Source: Turbatrix aceti (taxonomy: Eukaryota; Nematoda; Chromadorea; Rhabditida; Panagrolaimidae). Taken from it: a stretch of DNA of 64,000 nt. The notes beneath the pieces are model-generated. The model saw nothing but the letters and a program-made list of their open reading frames with translations. It did no database searches and was not told the origin of the DNA. The stretch spans positions 6,166,739 through 6,230,738 of the forward strand of contig OZ017767.1 of the NCBI GenBank assembly GCA_963969345.1. Direction: 5' to 3'. This document shows positions 9,614-22,100 of the stretch, piece by piece. How positions within the stretch are numbered: position 1 is the first letter of the stretch; the number at the start of each line of letters is the position of its first letter. Position numbers and translations under genes: made by a program.

Positions 9614-12600
9614 GGCTGGTGGAAAGCTACATGAATTGCTGCCGGCAGCAGGGTCAATGCGGCGTCGTCTCTGCTTATGATTACAGTTTTATGATACTCA
9701 CCTGAGTTATGCTAATTTCAGGTCACATCCCTGGGTCTTCTGTGGCGTCCATGAATTTTTTCAGAAGCGCTGAAGCTTTCTTCCATTTTTTTAGCCGCTT
9801 TTAGAAAAATAAATTTTGAATGAATTCCTTTGTCAATTGTTTAGTGAAAAACAGTTTTTGAGCAGTTTGACAAATAAACTTGTAACACTACAATTTGTTG
9901 TTTTTCGTTCGTTGCATGCATGCATGCACCTGCGCAACACCTTTTCCGTTTGGGTTTAAAAAAGTTGTCGTGGACAATGGAGGAGTGCTTCGGGCTCCGG
10001 CTAATACCCACCATGACGCAGAGGACCACTCATGTCAGGGGTCGAGGCGGACACGGTTGCTTTTTTTTTTCTTCTGACCCTTCTTTTCGGCCATTGTTCT
10101 CGCCTAAGCGCTGCTAACGCGCGACTTCGGCCAGGTTACCCGCCTTAAAACCTGCTTTTCTGTTCTTTTTTGTTTATTGTTCTGTTTCAAAACTGGGTAC
10201 AGTGCATTTTTTTTTATTCTGCAGGACTTCCATACCTGGTGACGACGAAGAAGAAGAAAAGGGTCACATCACTTTTTGCAAATCCGGTAAAAGGAAACAA
10301 GGAGCATGCGCAGACAGAGGGGGGATGAAGAGGGAAACACCTCAGGGAGCAAGCATCTGAACACAATGCAAACTTGATGGATGGAGGAATCAAGTTCGAA
10401 GGTCTTGTTACTCCCGCATCGGATTAAATTGATGTCTGTCGACGGTCGACGGTCTGTGGATTGCGAAGGACAGCTGCTGTAGATTCTGCACCTGAACTGA
10501 GCCGAGTGAGGCCCAAGTGGTTCATTCCCGGCATGCATCACCCGGATTCCGCTCCAGTCCCTCACCTTCACCAGTTCTGGTCCAAGTGGCCTGGCCGACT
10601 GTTATTCATTCACAGTTCAGTTGCTAATTATGGTGCAGGCCTCTTCTCCGTGGGACAGTCGTTTTTATCCCGCTCTGATCCGTCTAACGAATCAGTCTGA
10701 GTCTTTACCCCGAACGTCGACCGATTCCCCCCCCCCGTTACCCAGTTCGTCACCCTCCTTTCTTGTTTGTTTATGTTTTTTCTGAGCCTACCCAATCTTT
10801 ATTTTTGTCTGAGTCTGAGTATCTCTGAAGTCAGAGCAAATCCGTAGAATTGGTCACCTTCACCTTTCAGTCGGATTTCAGCGATGGTCACCTGGCCGAC
10901 CTGAGGGCAGAAGGGGGGACGGGACGCAAACGAGAGTCGGGTGATTATGCGTTTCTAAGTGAGGTACATACACGATCGACACAGCGCGCACACCACCTTT
11001 ACCTACCCGTCCGTGCGTTGTCCATACCACTTCTAGTTAACCCCCCCTCCCGCCGTTCATCATCGAGGACCCCGGCTTAACCGCGTCTCTCTCGTTGGAC
11101 TCCTTCAGGAGACCCGAATTAGCCTAAAACAAACGAACTATCGAACTCTCACAGGTTCTGCCCCCGAGTCAACCTCCTTTTAATCAGGTAAAACTGTCGA
11201 TGCAACAATTTGACCGCATCACTTTTTGTCGCGGTGTTGGTCACTTTTTTTTTGGCCTCGGGCGGGGTCGCAGAGGGTCGTCGTATAAAAGCTTGCAGTC
11301 ACTTACGATGAAGCTTCCAAGGCGGCCAAACCCAAAAGCCGCTTTACGGACATCACATTTCGTTCCCATGAATCTGTGCTGCTAATTGTTTTCGGAGACA
11401 AACCCCTTTGTTTTTTCTGAGGGGCTGGGCACGGTTGATTGCGAGCAAAGCTCTTCGCAGCTACTCTTTCTACTCAGAATCACATCAGTTGTCGATTGTT
11501 CCACTGCGAAGACAGGTTGCATCCCATCCCTGATTCCGGCACAGGGTCTACCTAGGTGGATTGGGGTACTGCTGATGTTGATGTTGACGCTGTTTACGTT
11601 TTTGTTTTTGTTTTACGTTTTTCGAGCCCCTGATAACGATTTGATTTAAGCTAGCTTTCGTTTTTTGAGTTACGAAACCGAACTTTTGCTTTGTTTTTTG
11701 GGGCTTAGGCCCAGCAGTGCACGTGCAACACCTTTAATGGTGATTGCCCTTTTCTTTTTTTTCGCACTTCACAAGATCCAGCCACCTGCAGTACTTGAAA
11801 GTGAGGTGTTTTTTGTTTTCGAATACGTACGCAGTGTTTGTTGTACGTTCTCAAGCCTCGTATAGCTTCGATCGTTCTGATTTTAGAAGAATGTCATTGA
11901 TTTAGGACTCCCCACAAGCCGAGTCACCTGGCTTTATCATCGGTGACCATCGTTTGTTCCTCCTTCATTTGTTCGTTCATTTGTTCGTAAGTACGCCCTC
12001 TCATGTACGCATAACAGAGGGCCGTCGTTATAACTTTGAAGGAGGAAAGAGAAAATATCGAAAAATCACCACAATTTTGGATTGAAGATTGAAGACTTTG
12101 ACTACGAGATGGGAGTTATGTGGGCTTGTTGCTGCTTACATCTCCTGAGAGGGTGACCCTCTACGAGAATGGAGATGCGGGAGCGTGCGCGAGGAATTGC
12201 TAGCGGCGGCGGCGGCGGCAGCAGCAGCAGCAGCGACCTGCGCACCCTCCCGCGCGCGATCGCCCCGCTTCAAAAATCCTCTTTCGTTGATGACAACGAT
12301 GGATGGATGGTGATGGTGACGTTGACGATTATCGCCTCGGGGGCCTGGACGGATGGATGGATGGATAGATGGATGGAGAGATGGATGGCTCATTGCTTAA
12401 GCCCCTCGGTCCACCCCGCCCCTCGGCCAGCCATGGGCCGTCGTGAACCCACTTAGCCTCCCTCCCCCCCCCCCCCCTCTTCGAAGTGGAACCATCAAGG
12501 GCTCGCTTTTGTTTTTGCTTTTCCAAGTGCATGCTTGATTGCGCATTGTTCTCACGGGTTGACTGTTTTCGTGGATTGGATTTGGCCATTTTGATCAATC

Positions 12601-12626
12601 GATAAATGCCCCTCAGGTATTTCAGG
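9614..12626. other. 3.0-kb intergenic region without a supported gene
   Basis: No ORF here shows family motifs, codon bias or splice sites that extend it. It contains a (TGCA)n stretch near 9916, several long T runs, a (GGAT)n microsatellite at about 12299-12386 and a 14-base C tract at 12464-12477. The proximal end should hold the promoter of the Cys-rich gene at 12627. Confidence 0.5.
12299..12386. repeat. (GGAT)n microsatellite
   Basis: Imperfect gatggatggatg repeats, about 90 bp in two blocks, with a short GGC/AGC trinucleotide run just upstream at about 12203-12235. Confidence 0.8.
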
Positions 12627-15131
12627 ATGCGCGGCAAGTGGCTTGGACTGTGCCTCGTGGCATCGCTGCTGGCAGTGACCGTCCTCGGCAAAGATGCCGA
12701 ACCAGAGGTTTGTTTCCCCCATCCCGAACCGATCCAGGATGGCATGGTGTTTACCTGGATTTACCTTTTTTAGTCAGAACAACCCTCGGTATCCAAAAAC
12801 TCCAGCAAGGTTTTGATTCGAGCAAAACGCCAGTGCTGTTTCGCAGCCCAGACTTCGTGTTGCCCACAAACTATCGTTCAGGTCCAACCAGTGGCCATTC
12901 AGCAGGTTCCCGAACAGGTCATTCAGGTGCAAAATCGGGCGGCTCCGTCTTGTAACTGTCAGGCCCTTCAACAGCAGGTAGGATGACTTTTTGCGGGGTT
13001 TTGGGATGTTCTTGAATGTTTTTTTTTGTTTTTCAGGTTGCTCAATGTGACTGCGCCGGAATCCAGCAAACCCAATGCGGATGTGCTTCGACGGCGTCCA
13101 ACTGCAACTGTCCAGCGCTTCAGCAGCAGTACAACAGCTGTGGATGCGGGGCTTTGACTTATCAGGTTTGTTTTGACCTTTGAAGACCAATTTTTTGTGA
13201 TTGTACAACTTCAATACTCATTTTCACCCTTCAGGTATCCTGCTCAGCCTGCCAAAACCAAAACCAACCGACCATCATCAACCAGTCTCCAACGTGCCTG
13301 CCTCAGTGCATGCCAACATGCACCCAGCAATGCGTGCGCCAGGCTTCTCAGCCCAACCAGGTAGTCTTCATCCCGCAGTCGCCCACCTGTCTGCCCCAGT
13401 GCATGCCTACCTGCGAGCGCTCCTGTGTGCAGAACGCCGAAAACCAGATCATCGTGATCCCACAGCCTCAGCAGTGCGCACCCCAGTGCATGCCGACGTG
13501 CTCTCAGACGTGTCTCCGCCAGGCCTGCTCTCCCCAGTGCCAGCCGATGTGCCAGTCCTCCTGTACGCAGGCTTCGCAGCAACCCACCATCGTCGTCCAG
13601 CAGAGCAACAACAACAACGCGCAGTGCACGCAGTCGTGCATGCCTTCCTGCCAGCCTTCCTGCATCCAGCAGGCCTGCGTGCAAGCGTGCCAGCCCATGT
13701 GCACGCCGCAGTGCATCCAGCAGCAGCAACAGCAGATCCTCGTCTTGCCATCGTCGAATCAACAAAACTCCGGTCAACAGTGCGTTCAGCAGTGCATGCC
13801 TTCGTGCCAGTCTTCCTGCGTACAGCAGGCGTGTCAGCCGGCCTGTCAGCCCATGTGTGAGTCATCATGCACCAATCAGCAGGGTCCGACGATCATCACG
13901 ACGTCTTCGTCGTCGTCTAACTGCCCCCAGCAGTGCCAGCCTGCCTGCAACAATCAGTGCACGCAACAGTACCAGGTCTGCCAGCAGGCTTGTCAGCCTT
14001 CGTGCCAGTCTACCTGCAATAACCAGCCTGCCTGTACGCAATCCTGCCAGTCGTCCTGCGAGACTTCCTGCATGCAACAGGCCTCGCCGTCGATCCAGAT
14101 CCAGCTCACCGTCCCCACTTCGGCTGTCGTCACGCAGACCAAGACCTCCCTGCCCCAGCAGCAGCAGGCTTCCTGCGCTCCTGTCTGCCAGCCCGCGTGC
14201 AACACCCAATGCGTCCAGCAGCAACAGATCTGCGCCGCCGCCTGCGAGCCTTCGTGCCAGACTTCGTGCCAGAACAACGCGCAGTGCGTTCGCCTCTGCC
14301 AGCCTTCGTGCGAGAATTCTTGCATGCAGCAGGCTCAACAGGTGGATTCTTCGTCTTTTTTACGGGTTTTACAATACTTTTTTTTTTCAGCAAGCCGTAG
14401 TCGTCGTTCGCCAGAACAGCAACAACAACTGCCCCTCCGCCTGCCGTCCTTCATGCTCGAATCAGTGCGTCCAGCAGCAGCAACTCTGCGTCCAGGCCTG
14501 CCAACCTACCTGTCAGTCTACCTGCAACTCCAACGCGCAGTGCTACCAATCCTGCCAGTCGAGCTGTGAACAATCCTGTGGCCAACAGGTTCAGATCATT
14601 CCTCCCGTCCAGGATGCCGGTGGTTGTGGACAGTCTTGCGCGGTAGGACACCTTTTTTCACCATTTTTTGTATTATTTCTACCTTTGCAGCCGATCGCGT
14701 TCTCCCGATGCGTCCCACAGTGCCAGCCTTACTGCTCGCCCCAGTGCTCGACCCTCTACGCCACCTACGTCCAGCCAGCGGCCATCACCCTCTGCCCGCA
14801 GCAGAACAACGCCTGCGCGTGCGGTCTCGGCTATACGCAGTGCATGCAGGGAATCTGCTGTCTCCGCAAGCGTCATCGCGTTGCCAGGACGCTCAAATTC
14901 GCTGATGATGCTGACGTTCCTTCCGTGACCACTCCCGAAACATCTTCGACTGCTGCGAACGCCACCACAACGGCTCCTGAGTCTTCGACGGACGCTTCGG
15001 CGACTTCGACGACTTCTACGACAGCTGAAGGCAAGGAAGCGCGGTCTGTTTCTTCGACGACCACTTCGGAAACTCCGTCTTCATCCAGCGCAGCTCCTTC
15101 TTCAACATCGTCGACGACTTTGTCGTCATAG
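12627..15131 (+). CDS. Secreted Cys/Gln-rich repeat protein, ABU/PQN-like
   Basis: Seven exons: 12627-12707, 12774-12809, 12882-12977, 13037-13165, 13235-14341, 14391-14642, 14691-15131; all introns phase 0; 713 aa. A signal peptide (residues 1-20, LCLVASLLAVTVLG core) leads into a long region of short repeats of the pattern CMPTC, CQPxCQ, SCxQQAC, with Gln-rich spacers. The C-terminal ~90 residues are Thr/Ser/Ala-rich after a KRHR basic patch that could be a processing site. C. elegans abu/pqn paralogues of this composition are secreted and build the pharyngeal cuticle; that role here is an inference from composition, not orthology. TATTTCAG ends one base before the ATG, a likely trans-splice acceptor. 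AATAAA lies at 15507-15512. Long antisense ORFs over the repeats are shadows. Confidence 0.85.
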
Positions 15132-18100
15132 AAGCAAGCGCGCTTTCGTGGCATTTCACCGCTCGTTCAAACTGCCATACTTCTTTCGCCACCCTTCCCC
15201 ACAAGAATCCTCTCCTGATACATCCCAGCTCAAAGAGTACTGAGAGTCTCTCGGATTGAAAGTCGATGCCGACCCGGTCTGGTCCGAAATTGTCTGTCTT
15301 GAGGTTGATTAATTTATTGGTCATGATACCGTATCTGTCTAAAAGTCTGTAAATTCACTCTATCGCGTAGAAGAAAAGAAAAAAAAAACCTGCGATCAGG
15401 CGATCAAAATGAATCGGTTTCAATTCATTGGTAATGAACGCCTCTTCGCGAAAATTATGATGCTCCACCCTGCCCTGTCAGTTTTTCTCCCGACGACTTG
15501 TGAACAAATAAAACATTGATTACGAGGTTTGAGGAGTGTTACAAGGTCAGAAGCGATTCAACATGGAACAATACATGAATTTTATAGAAAAATTATAAAA
15601 AAAAAAGATAACCCTGGCTACTGTATTTTTTTTACGAAACCAGGACTGCCTTGCTTTTCAGGAAACTCACTTTCCTGTCCAAGTGTTTTTGTATTACCTG
15701 CAACAATTTTTTTGAAATTCAAAGGGGAAGGTTAAAAAAAAAACCTTTCATGAACACATTCATTCAACCATACTCATTTCGTCCTGAAGTGCTCTACATC
15801 CCACTATTTTTTTCTCATTCCACCCGGCACTTTTCTTTTTTTTTAGGGGCAGCTGTTTTTTTAACGCACAAATCTTCGCCGAAGACTACGGCGCGGCCAG
15901 ATGTCCTCGTAAAGTGGTGCTGCGCAGTATGTACTTTTTACTTCTTCCCCTCCCTACTCAATTCAATCCCTGTTTTTGAAAACGGCTTTTTGTCTTTGTC
16001 CTTCTTTCTTTCTTTCTTTCTTTCTTCTATACCATCAAAAGACGAGTCAAAAATCAAATCCACCTGCCAATTTGTCTGTCGGTATTGTCTTTGATGTTTT
16101 CGGCGGCGCAGACGCGCAAGGCATTCCGGGTCGGTCGTTTTGTTTTAGCACCTAAATTTTTGGCGCCAAAAAGTTTCTGTGTCTGTGTTACAACACCAAG
16201 GTGCTATCCGTGCTCAAAACGGTCAATTGCTTTTCACAGTTGTATGTGCATCGGCACATTGCACTTTTGAAGGCAAAGCAGGGGTATACGATAGAATGTA
16301 TCAATAACATACAGGCTCATTAGTACAGGTAGTCTTGCCTTACCGGTAGTGCCTAATGAGTCCCGTGATGCTCCAGAAGGGATGACAAATGTACATATGT
16401 ATAACTATGTACTTTTAATCTTGAAAATTTATGCAAACAAACAAATTCACAAAACACGTGCTCTGGTTCAGTGCTCAGAATGAACCCGGCACCCAGCACC
16501 ACAACTTTTTTTCAGAATTCTAAAAACAGCAATGCAAGCAAGCATTTTGTTAATTTCAGAATTTTTGTTTTCCGTTTTCAACCCACATCAGCAATGTATG
16601 CATTATCCACCGCCCCCCCCCCTCAAGCGCTACCGGGCACAAACAATTTCGAAAACCGCAGTGACGTCGCCGCTGATTCATGCTTGTTTTTCTCCTCTGT
16701 CAGCTCCCGGAGATGATGATGCGTCGTTGTTTTGGTGTCACACGACTCGTGTGATGATGCGCTGGAATCCAACGCTCTGTCAATGTGCTATGCTGCATTT
16801 CCGTCTTCTCCGACAACACCTACATATTTTTATAGGAGGCGCCGTCTGAGCCATTCCTCCCTGCTATCGACACTGACGCCTTCAAAAATATGAAGAAAAA
16901 AAAACAGTGGTCAGAAGAGTCCAAACATGATAAGGAGTCAGTCAGACAGCCATTGGGGCTGGCTGGCGAAGGGGCTGGAGGGCGGTGCCTTTTGATCGCT
17001 TCGTTATCATTATCTGCCACCGCCCCAGCCCCAGGGTCGTCTTCGTCTTCGTTTTCGCCTTCGACCTTCAATTGAATTTCCAGTCAGTTTCATACTGGTC
17101 TGCATTTATTTCTTTGGTCAAAAAGACCGATCCCTGGTTCTTTTAGTCCGAGAGCTTTTCCGGTCACCCCCTGCAAGACCAGCGCCTCAGCCAGCGCAGC
17201 TGTCGTCCCTTCTTCCTTCGTCCTGTCGAAGGAAGGCGACGACCGAAGAAGTGACCACTAACCGCCAGTCCGCCACTGCCCGTTCGTATGTTCGTGTTCT
17301 CTGCGTCGTCTTGGCTCGAAGCCAAGAGTAATTTTAGCGAATTGTCGTCATCTGCATCAGCGCAGTGCAGCGCGGAGGAGAGAGCAAGTAACCAACCGGG
17401 AACAGTCGTCGTCGTCGTCGTTGTCTTCTTCTTCTTCTTCGTCGTTACATCGCATTTTTCTCGCTGGTCAGTATTGTCCGTCCCACTGTTCGCCATGCAA
17501 TTGCGATCATTCATGGGTCTTGGTTTTGTTCGTTCACCCGCTGTTTTTTGCTCAAAAAAAAACTATTGGGAGACAGACGGGCAGGGAAGCATTCATTTCT
17601 CCTGCGAAATTTGTTTTTCAGTCGGTGGTGGGCTGGTGCCAGCCTTTTTTTTAATTCTGGGCCGGCCATAAAGTAGATTTATCTCTCGCCGTAAGCACGC
17701 ATTCATTCAGCTGGCTGCCGTTTTTAATTGCCACTCCCGGGCCCCAGGCAGGGGCTAAGAGGGTCGGTTTGGCCACCTCCCTCAATTTCAGACGACAGCT
17801 GACCACCAGCGCCGGCCCGGCCCTTGAGACCTTGCTGGCTGTCCACTCGCATTTATTTCGAGCATCAGAAAGAGCCTTATTAAAAAGCCCCCCGGATTAG
17901 CCCTTTCGAGAGAAGCAGTGACCGAACAAACGAACGGACGGGAACCAAACCAATTCGACAGAGGTCAGCGCTCGCTCGCTCGTTTGCTTTCCCTCCCCGG
18001 CGCTGGTGCGTACGTCCCCTGCGTTGGTGCTGTTGCTGCTGATGCAGAGCGTTCGCTCCTCTCTTCCCTTCCCTTCCACTCTCCTCCGCGTTCGTTCCAG

Positions 18101-19111
18101 ACAGCGCGGCCTTGACGGTGGTGGCGGCAGCAGCAGCAGCAGCGAGAGGCGTCCCCGTGCGTTGGTTCCGCAGCATCCCACGTCCGACGCACGCACTCCG
18201 CAGCTGTCGTCCTGCCTCGCGGTCGGTCGCTCGCTGGCTGGGTCGCTGTTGACCACGCGCGCACTCGCCTTCGCCTCGCCTCGCCAGCGCTTGTCGTGTC
18301 TTGGCAGCTAAAAACCATCGCTGCAGCCGCCGTTGCGACGATGGCAGGCAGCCCGGTCGAGAGATGACCTGTCCACCAGCCCGCTCCGCCCCCGCGCCAC
18401 TACCACCATCGCTGCCTGCCTGCTTGCAGCTCGCTCCATCCGCGCGCAGTCAGTCGTCCACCACCCATCGGACCTGTACGGCTGCGCGCCTGCTTACAAG
18501 CCGCCGCCCGGTCGGTCGGCCGCACGCAGTCCGCGGTCCACTCGCTTCGTCGTGTCCTTGTCAGGCTGGCGCTGCTGCTGCTGCTGTTGTTGGTGTGCCA
18601 GTGCTCCGCCCAACCGATTCGGACGCTTTGCATCGTGTGCGCTCAGTTCTCCACTCGCTATCGTCTGCCAACCGGTCGGGTCGGCTATTTCTTCCCGTTG
18701 CTGCTATTCTCTTTTCTTTCTCCTTCCTTCCCCCACCCTTTTTGCGTTGGTTGTTGTTGGTGGTGGTTGTCCTGTCCCCCTCAGTTTTGTGTCGTCCACC
18801 ATCGTTGAGCGCAATTCCGTTTTTCGCCAGTCGAATTGGATTGGCGAACAAACTTGACTGACTGGCTTATGTACTTTTGCGCATGACAGTGCTGGCCGTG
18901 CGGGGCAAGTGAGTTTGACAACCTTACCCGTAGTGCCATCACCGTTAGATGCTCCAGTACGCCCGCCTGCTTCTTCTACCTGCTACAAAGACGACCAAGT
19001 GGATTTTTTATGCCAGTTGTGTTTGACGAAAAATAAAAATGACTGCAAAACTGAAGATGGAAGACATGAGAGCGGGCTGGGAGTGGTGTGTTCACGAAAA
19101 AACAGAACAGA
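15132..19111. other. 4.0-kb intergenic region without a supported gene
   Basis: Holds a (TTTC)n microsatellite at about 16001-16026, a CGTCGT/CTTCTT run at 17405-17440 and a GC-rich CAG-containing block at 17900-18850 with several overlapping open frames on both strands, none with recognisable motifs. A short motif pair is found at 16338-16376 and 18922-18957 (see findings). The convergent genes on either side put both 3' ends here. Confidence 0.5.
16001..16026. repeat. (TTTC)n microsatellite
   Basis: About six consecutive tttc/ctttc units between 16001 and 16026. Confidence 0.8.
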
Positions 19112-22100
19112 TCAGAAATGCACGTTGCGTACGTAGTACTTGGATGCTGCCTGGGCCCCGGTGGTCGACGCTGCCTGCGGGTATGCCGTAGCGACGGCGG
19201 CATTCGTGACCAACGGCATGGCGGTTGCCGGATTGCTGCGGTACCCCGTGAATTTCATTGTTGGCTGGTCGCGCACGACCACTCGGTTGTGGCCGACTAT
19301 CCTGCTCGACGTCGTCATACTCCGTTTCTTATCCCGAACAGCATTGGCACATAAGAGAACGCCGACAAAAAACATCTGAAAGACAAAGAGAAATATTTTT
19401 AAAAGGATGACACATTGTTCCACGGTCGGGGGAAGTGATCCGCTGTGATTTAGAGGGACACTAAGTACGATACCGTAGCAAGGACAATGAGAATCGGGCC
19501 AAGGACGAGCATGAGTGACCGCTTGGCGTTGGATTGAGCGGCCGCTTCCTCGTTGAGTTCGACGGGAGAGAGCAGGGTTTGCTGAAATGGTGCGAATGGG
19601 TGTCAGAAACGGTTTGGTTTATGATGGATGCATTATGCGATCTCTCCGGCGTAAAATGTGTTGGGGGCTTACCGTGAAGGAATTTATGCTATTCTCGTTA
19701 AACAGGGACTGTTCCATAAACACGTTGTCCATGATGACGGGAACGAGAGACGTATTGAGTGCACAGAAACTGAGGCCATATGACAAATCGCCGACTCGTA
19801 TCGGTCGGTCCACGGACATTATGTAGGGAATCGTGTCGAAGAGGGATGTCACGTTCGGTTGCTAAAAAAAAGAAAAAAAAATATGCGAACGGAAATGGCC
19901 GCAGAAACTTACGTCCAAGCTGATGACCGCTCGGTCTTTTTCATTTGAAGCAAAAGTATACTCCAAAGTCGGGTCATCGCGAATAGGAATTTCCTTAGAA
20001 TCCAGCCGCGCCGGCGCGACTGGCAGAATCTCGCCGAATTCGAGGTAAACTTTGTCGTAGACAGACGCGTTTTTCAGAACGCTGGAAATCTGGCTGCTGA
20101 AAAGACGAAGTGTCTTGGTCGAGTTGTCGTAGATCGCTCTGAGGTCTTTGACGAAAGGACAACTGATGCCACGGATGCAGGACTGCTCAGATTTAGGGCA
20201 GTCGCATCTAAAAATATGTTTTTCAGATTAATTAAAGCCAGAAAATTCTCACCGAAGATCATCGAGACATCCGAACTCGCAGACGATGCCGTTCTTCTGC
20301 TTGCACGGCTTGGCCATCTTTGGTTGATGCAGACGGACGTTGTCTCGATGCAAAACCTTTCCTCCCTGCTCGGATGACGCCGCGTCGGTAGCGCCGGTTG
20401 TAGACGTAGAAGGCGTGCTTGTAGTCTTCGAAGTCGTTTTAGCAGGTTTTTTCGGACTCGAAGTCGTCGTCCTCGTTGTCGCCCTTGTCGACATCGGCGG
20501 CGTCAACGGTGGTGTCTGAGTCGTCACTGGCGTCGTAGATGATAGCAGCGTCATCTTTGTCGTCGTAGTTGTGGATTCTTCTGCTGGATTCGTGAGCAGA
20601 TGCTCCAGTGTCGCGTTTGTCTCGAATGGAAGACCGTCAAATTCATTGTGAACTGGATAACTGTGGTCAGATGAGTGCTAAAATGAATTTTACTCATTCA
20701 CTGTAAAGTTTTACGTCTCCAGGGGGCCCCCGGAAGGCCACCCAGGAGGTCAGGAGGTCAGATTGCATTTGCACTCCTGTGCAAACAGTTTGTACCGATC
20801 TGTTTGCACAGAAGTTGTGTCGACAGAGGCGCGCGCACGTTTAGAGACTTGTACCTAATCTCTGGTGTAAGAGCTATCGGATTTCATCAGGTACTTAAAA
20901 CTATGCAGAAAAGAATGACTCACAATTTTGGAATGTCGCTGGAGAGTTGTGGGGTTGACCGGTGACGCTGCAACCTGTTTGATATCGAGTTTGCCCGGAC
21001 GTCGACCTCCGTGGCCGTGGGTAGGAGCCGTCACGTTCGCTCCACAATCCGGGCCGAGTTTCGCGCATTCGATTGAGACGTTGTCTTCGATCCTCGTGCA
21101 TTCCTGGCAATTTTCTGTTCCTGGAAAGCGATGATTTCAAATTACATGGGCTGTGGAAGGCAGACAAACCGTTATTGCAGGTACTACAGGTGAAGGCAAC
21201 CACCGGGACGACGTTGAACGGGTTCTTCGACGACGGACGATCGCTGTAGATGGCACAGACCTGAATGCCGTACTGTACATCCCGCTGGACGAGAAGCTCA
21301 ATGCTCGACTGCGTTCCAGAAATCTTGGATTCCTTGCCGTGAACGATTTTTCGGGTGACAAAAGGCGCGAAGCCTTGGGTCTGCGCCAGACCGTGGCTCA
21401 CGAGGTAGTGCAACGGCAGCTGCGACGGAGTCGGAGGATTCCAAGAAACAACTGCCGCTCCGTTTTTTGAAGTTACAGAAACGGAGCTGATGCACTGGGG
21501 GGTCATTTCTGGAATCGAAGCCCTCGAAGAACGTTTTCACCCCAAAAAAATGTATCTCACCTCGCTTGCAGTACGGAAGCATCGGGAACTTCAAGCAGTC
21601 CAATTCAATACTCGCCTGGACTTCGAATGGATCCAGTCTGATGCATCTGGGCAGCATCAGGACTTGTAGAAAAATTCTGCACTTCTCATCGAGGACGTCG
21701 ATGGGCAGGTTGAGGTGAAGTCTCCCGCCTTGCTGAACCATCTCGATCTGAGGCTGGCTGAGGCTGTCTTCCGGAACCATGCATCGTATGGGATAGGCGA
21801 CGGGAGCTTCGTAGCCGTAGATATCGGAATCCGAATAGCCAGTGGGGTTGAGCCAGCTCACAGAGATGTGCAGGGATTGCCCGTCTGAGGATTGTCGTGG
21901 AGTGTCCAGGGCGATCTGAAGAGCAGAAATTAGTTCAGAAACAGTGTTCCCCGATTTCGACTCCGGAATCGAATCAAATTTGAAAGTTGAGAGTCGGAGT
22001 CGATGTTTTTTTCCAAAAAAAGTCGACATCGAATAATCGAGACTTTTTTGAAAAAAATGTACTTTTTTTGGGGTAAAATTCACTATTTTTATTAATTTTG

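Noticed and set aside
13201..14400. Several 100-220 codon open frames on both strands over the Cys-rich gene
   Set aside because: Shadows of a repetitive, codon-biased coding region; the spliced frame has a signal peptide and consistent introns.
17897..18861. Overlapping open frames up to 186 codons in a GC-rich block
   Set aside because: Low stop density from GC content; compositions are Arg/Ser-rich in all frames, no domain or splice support.
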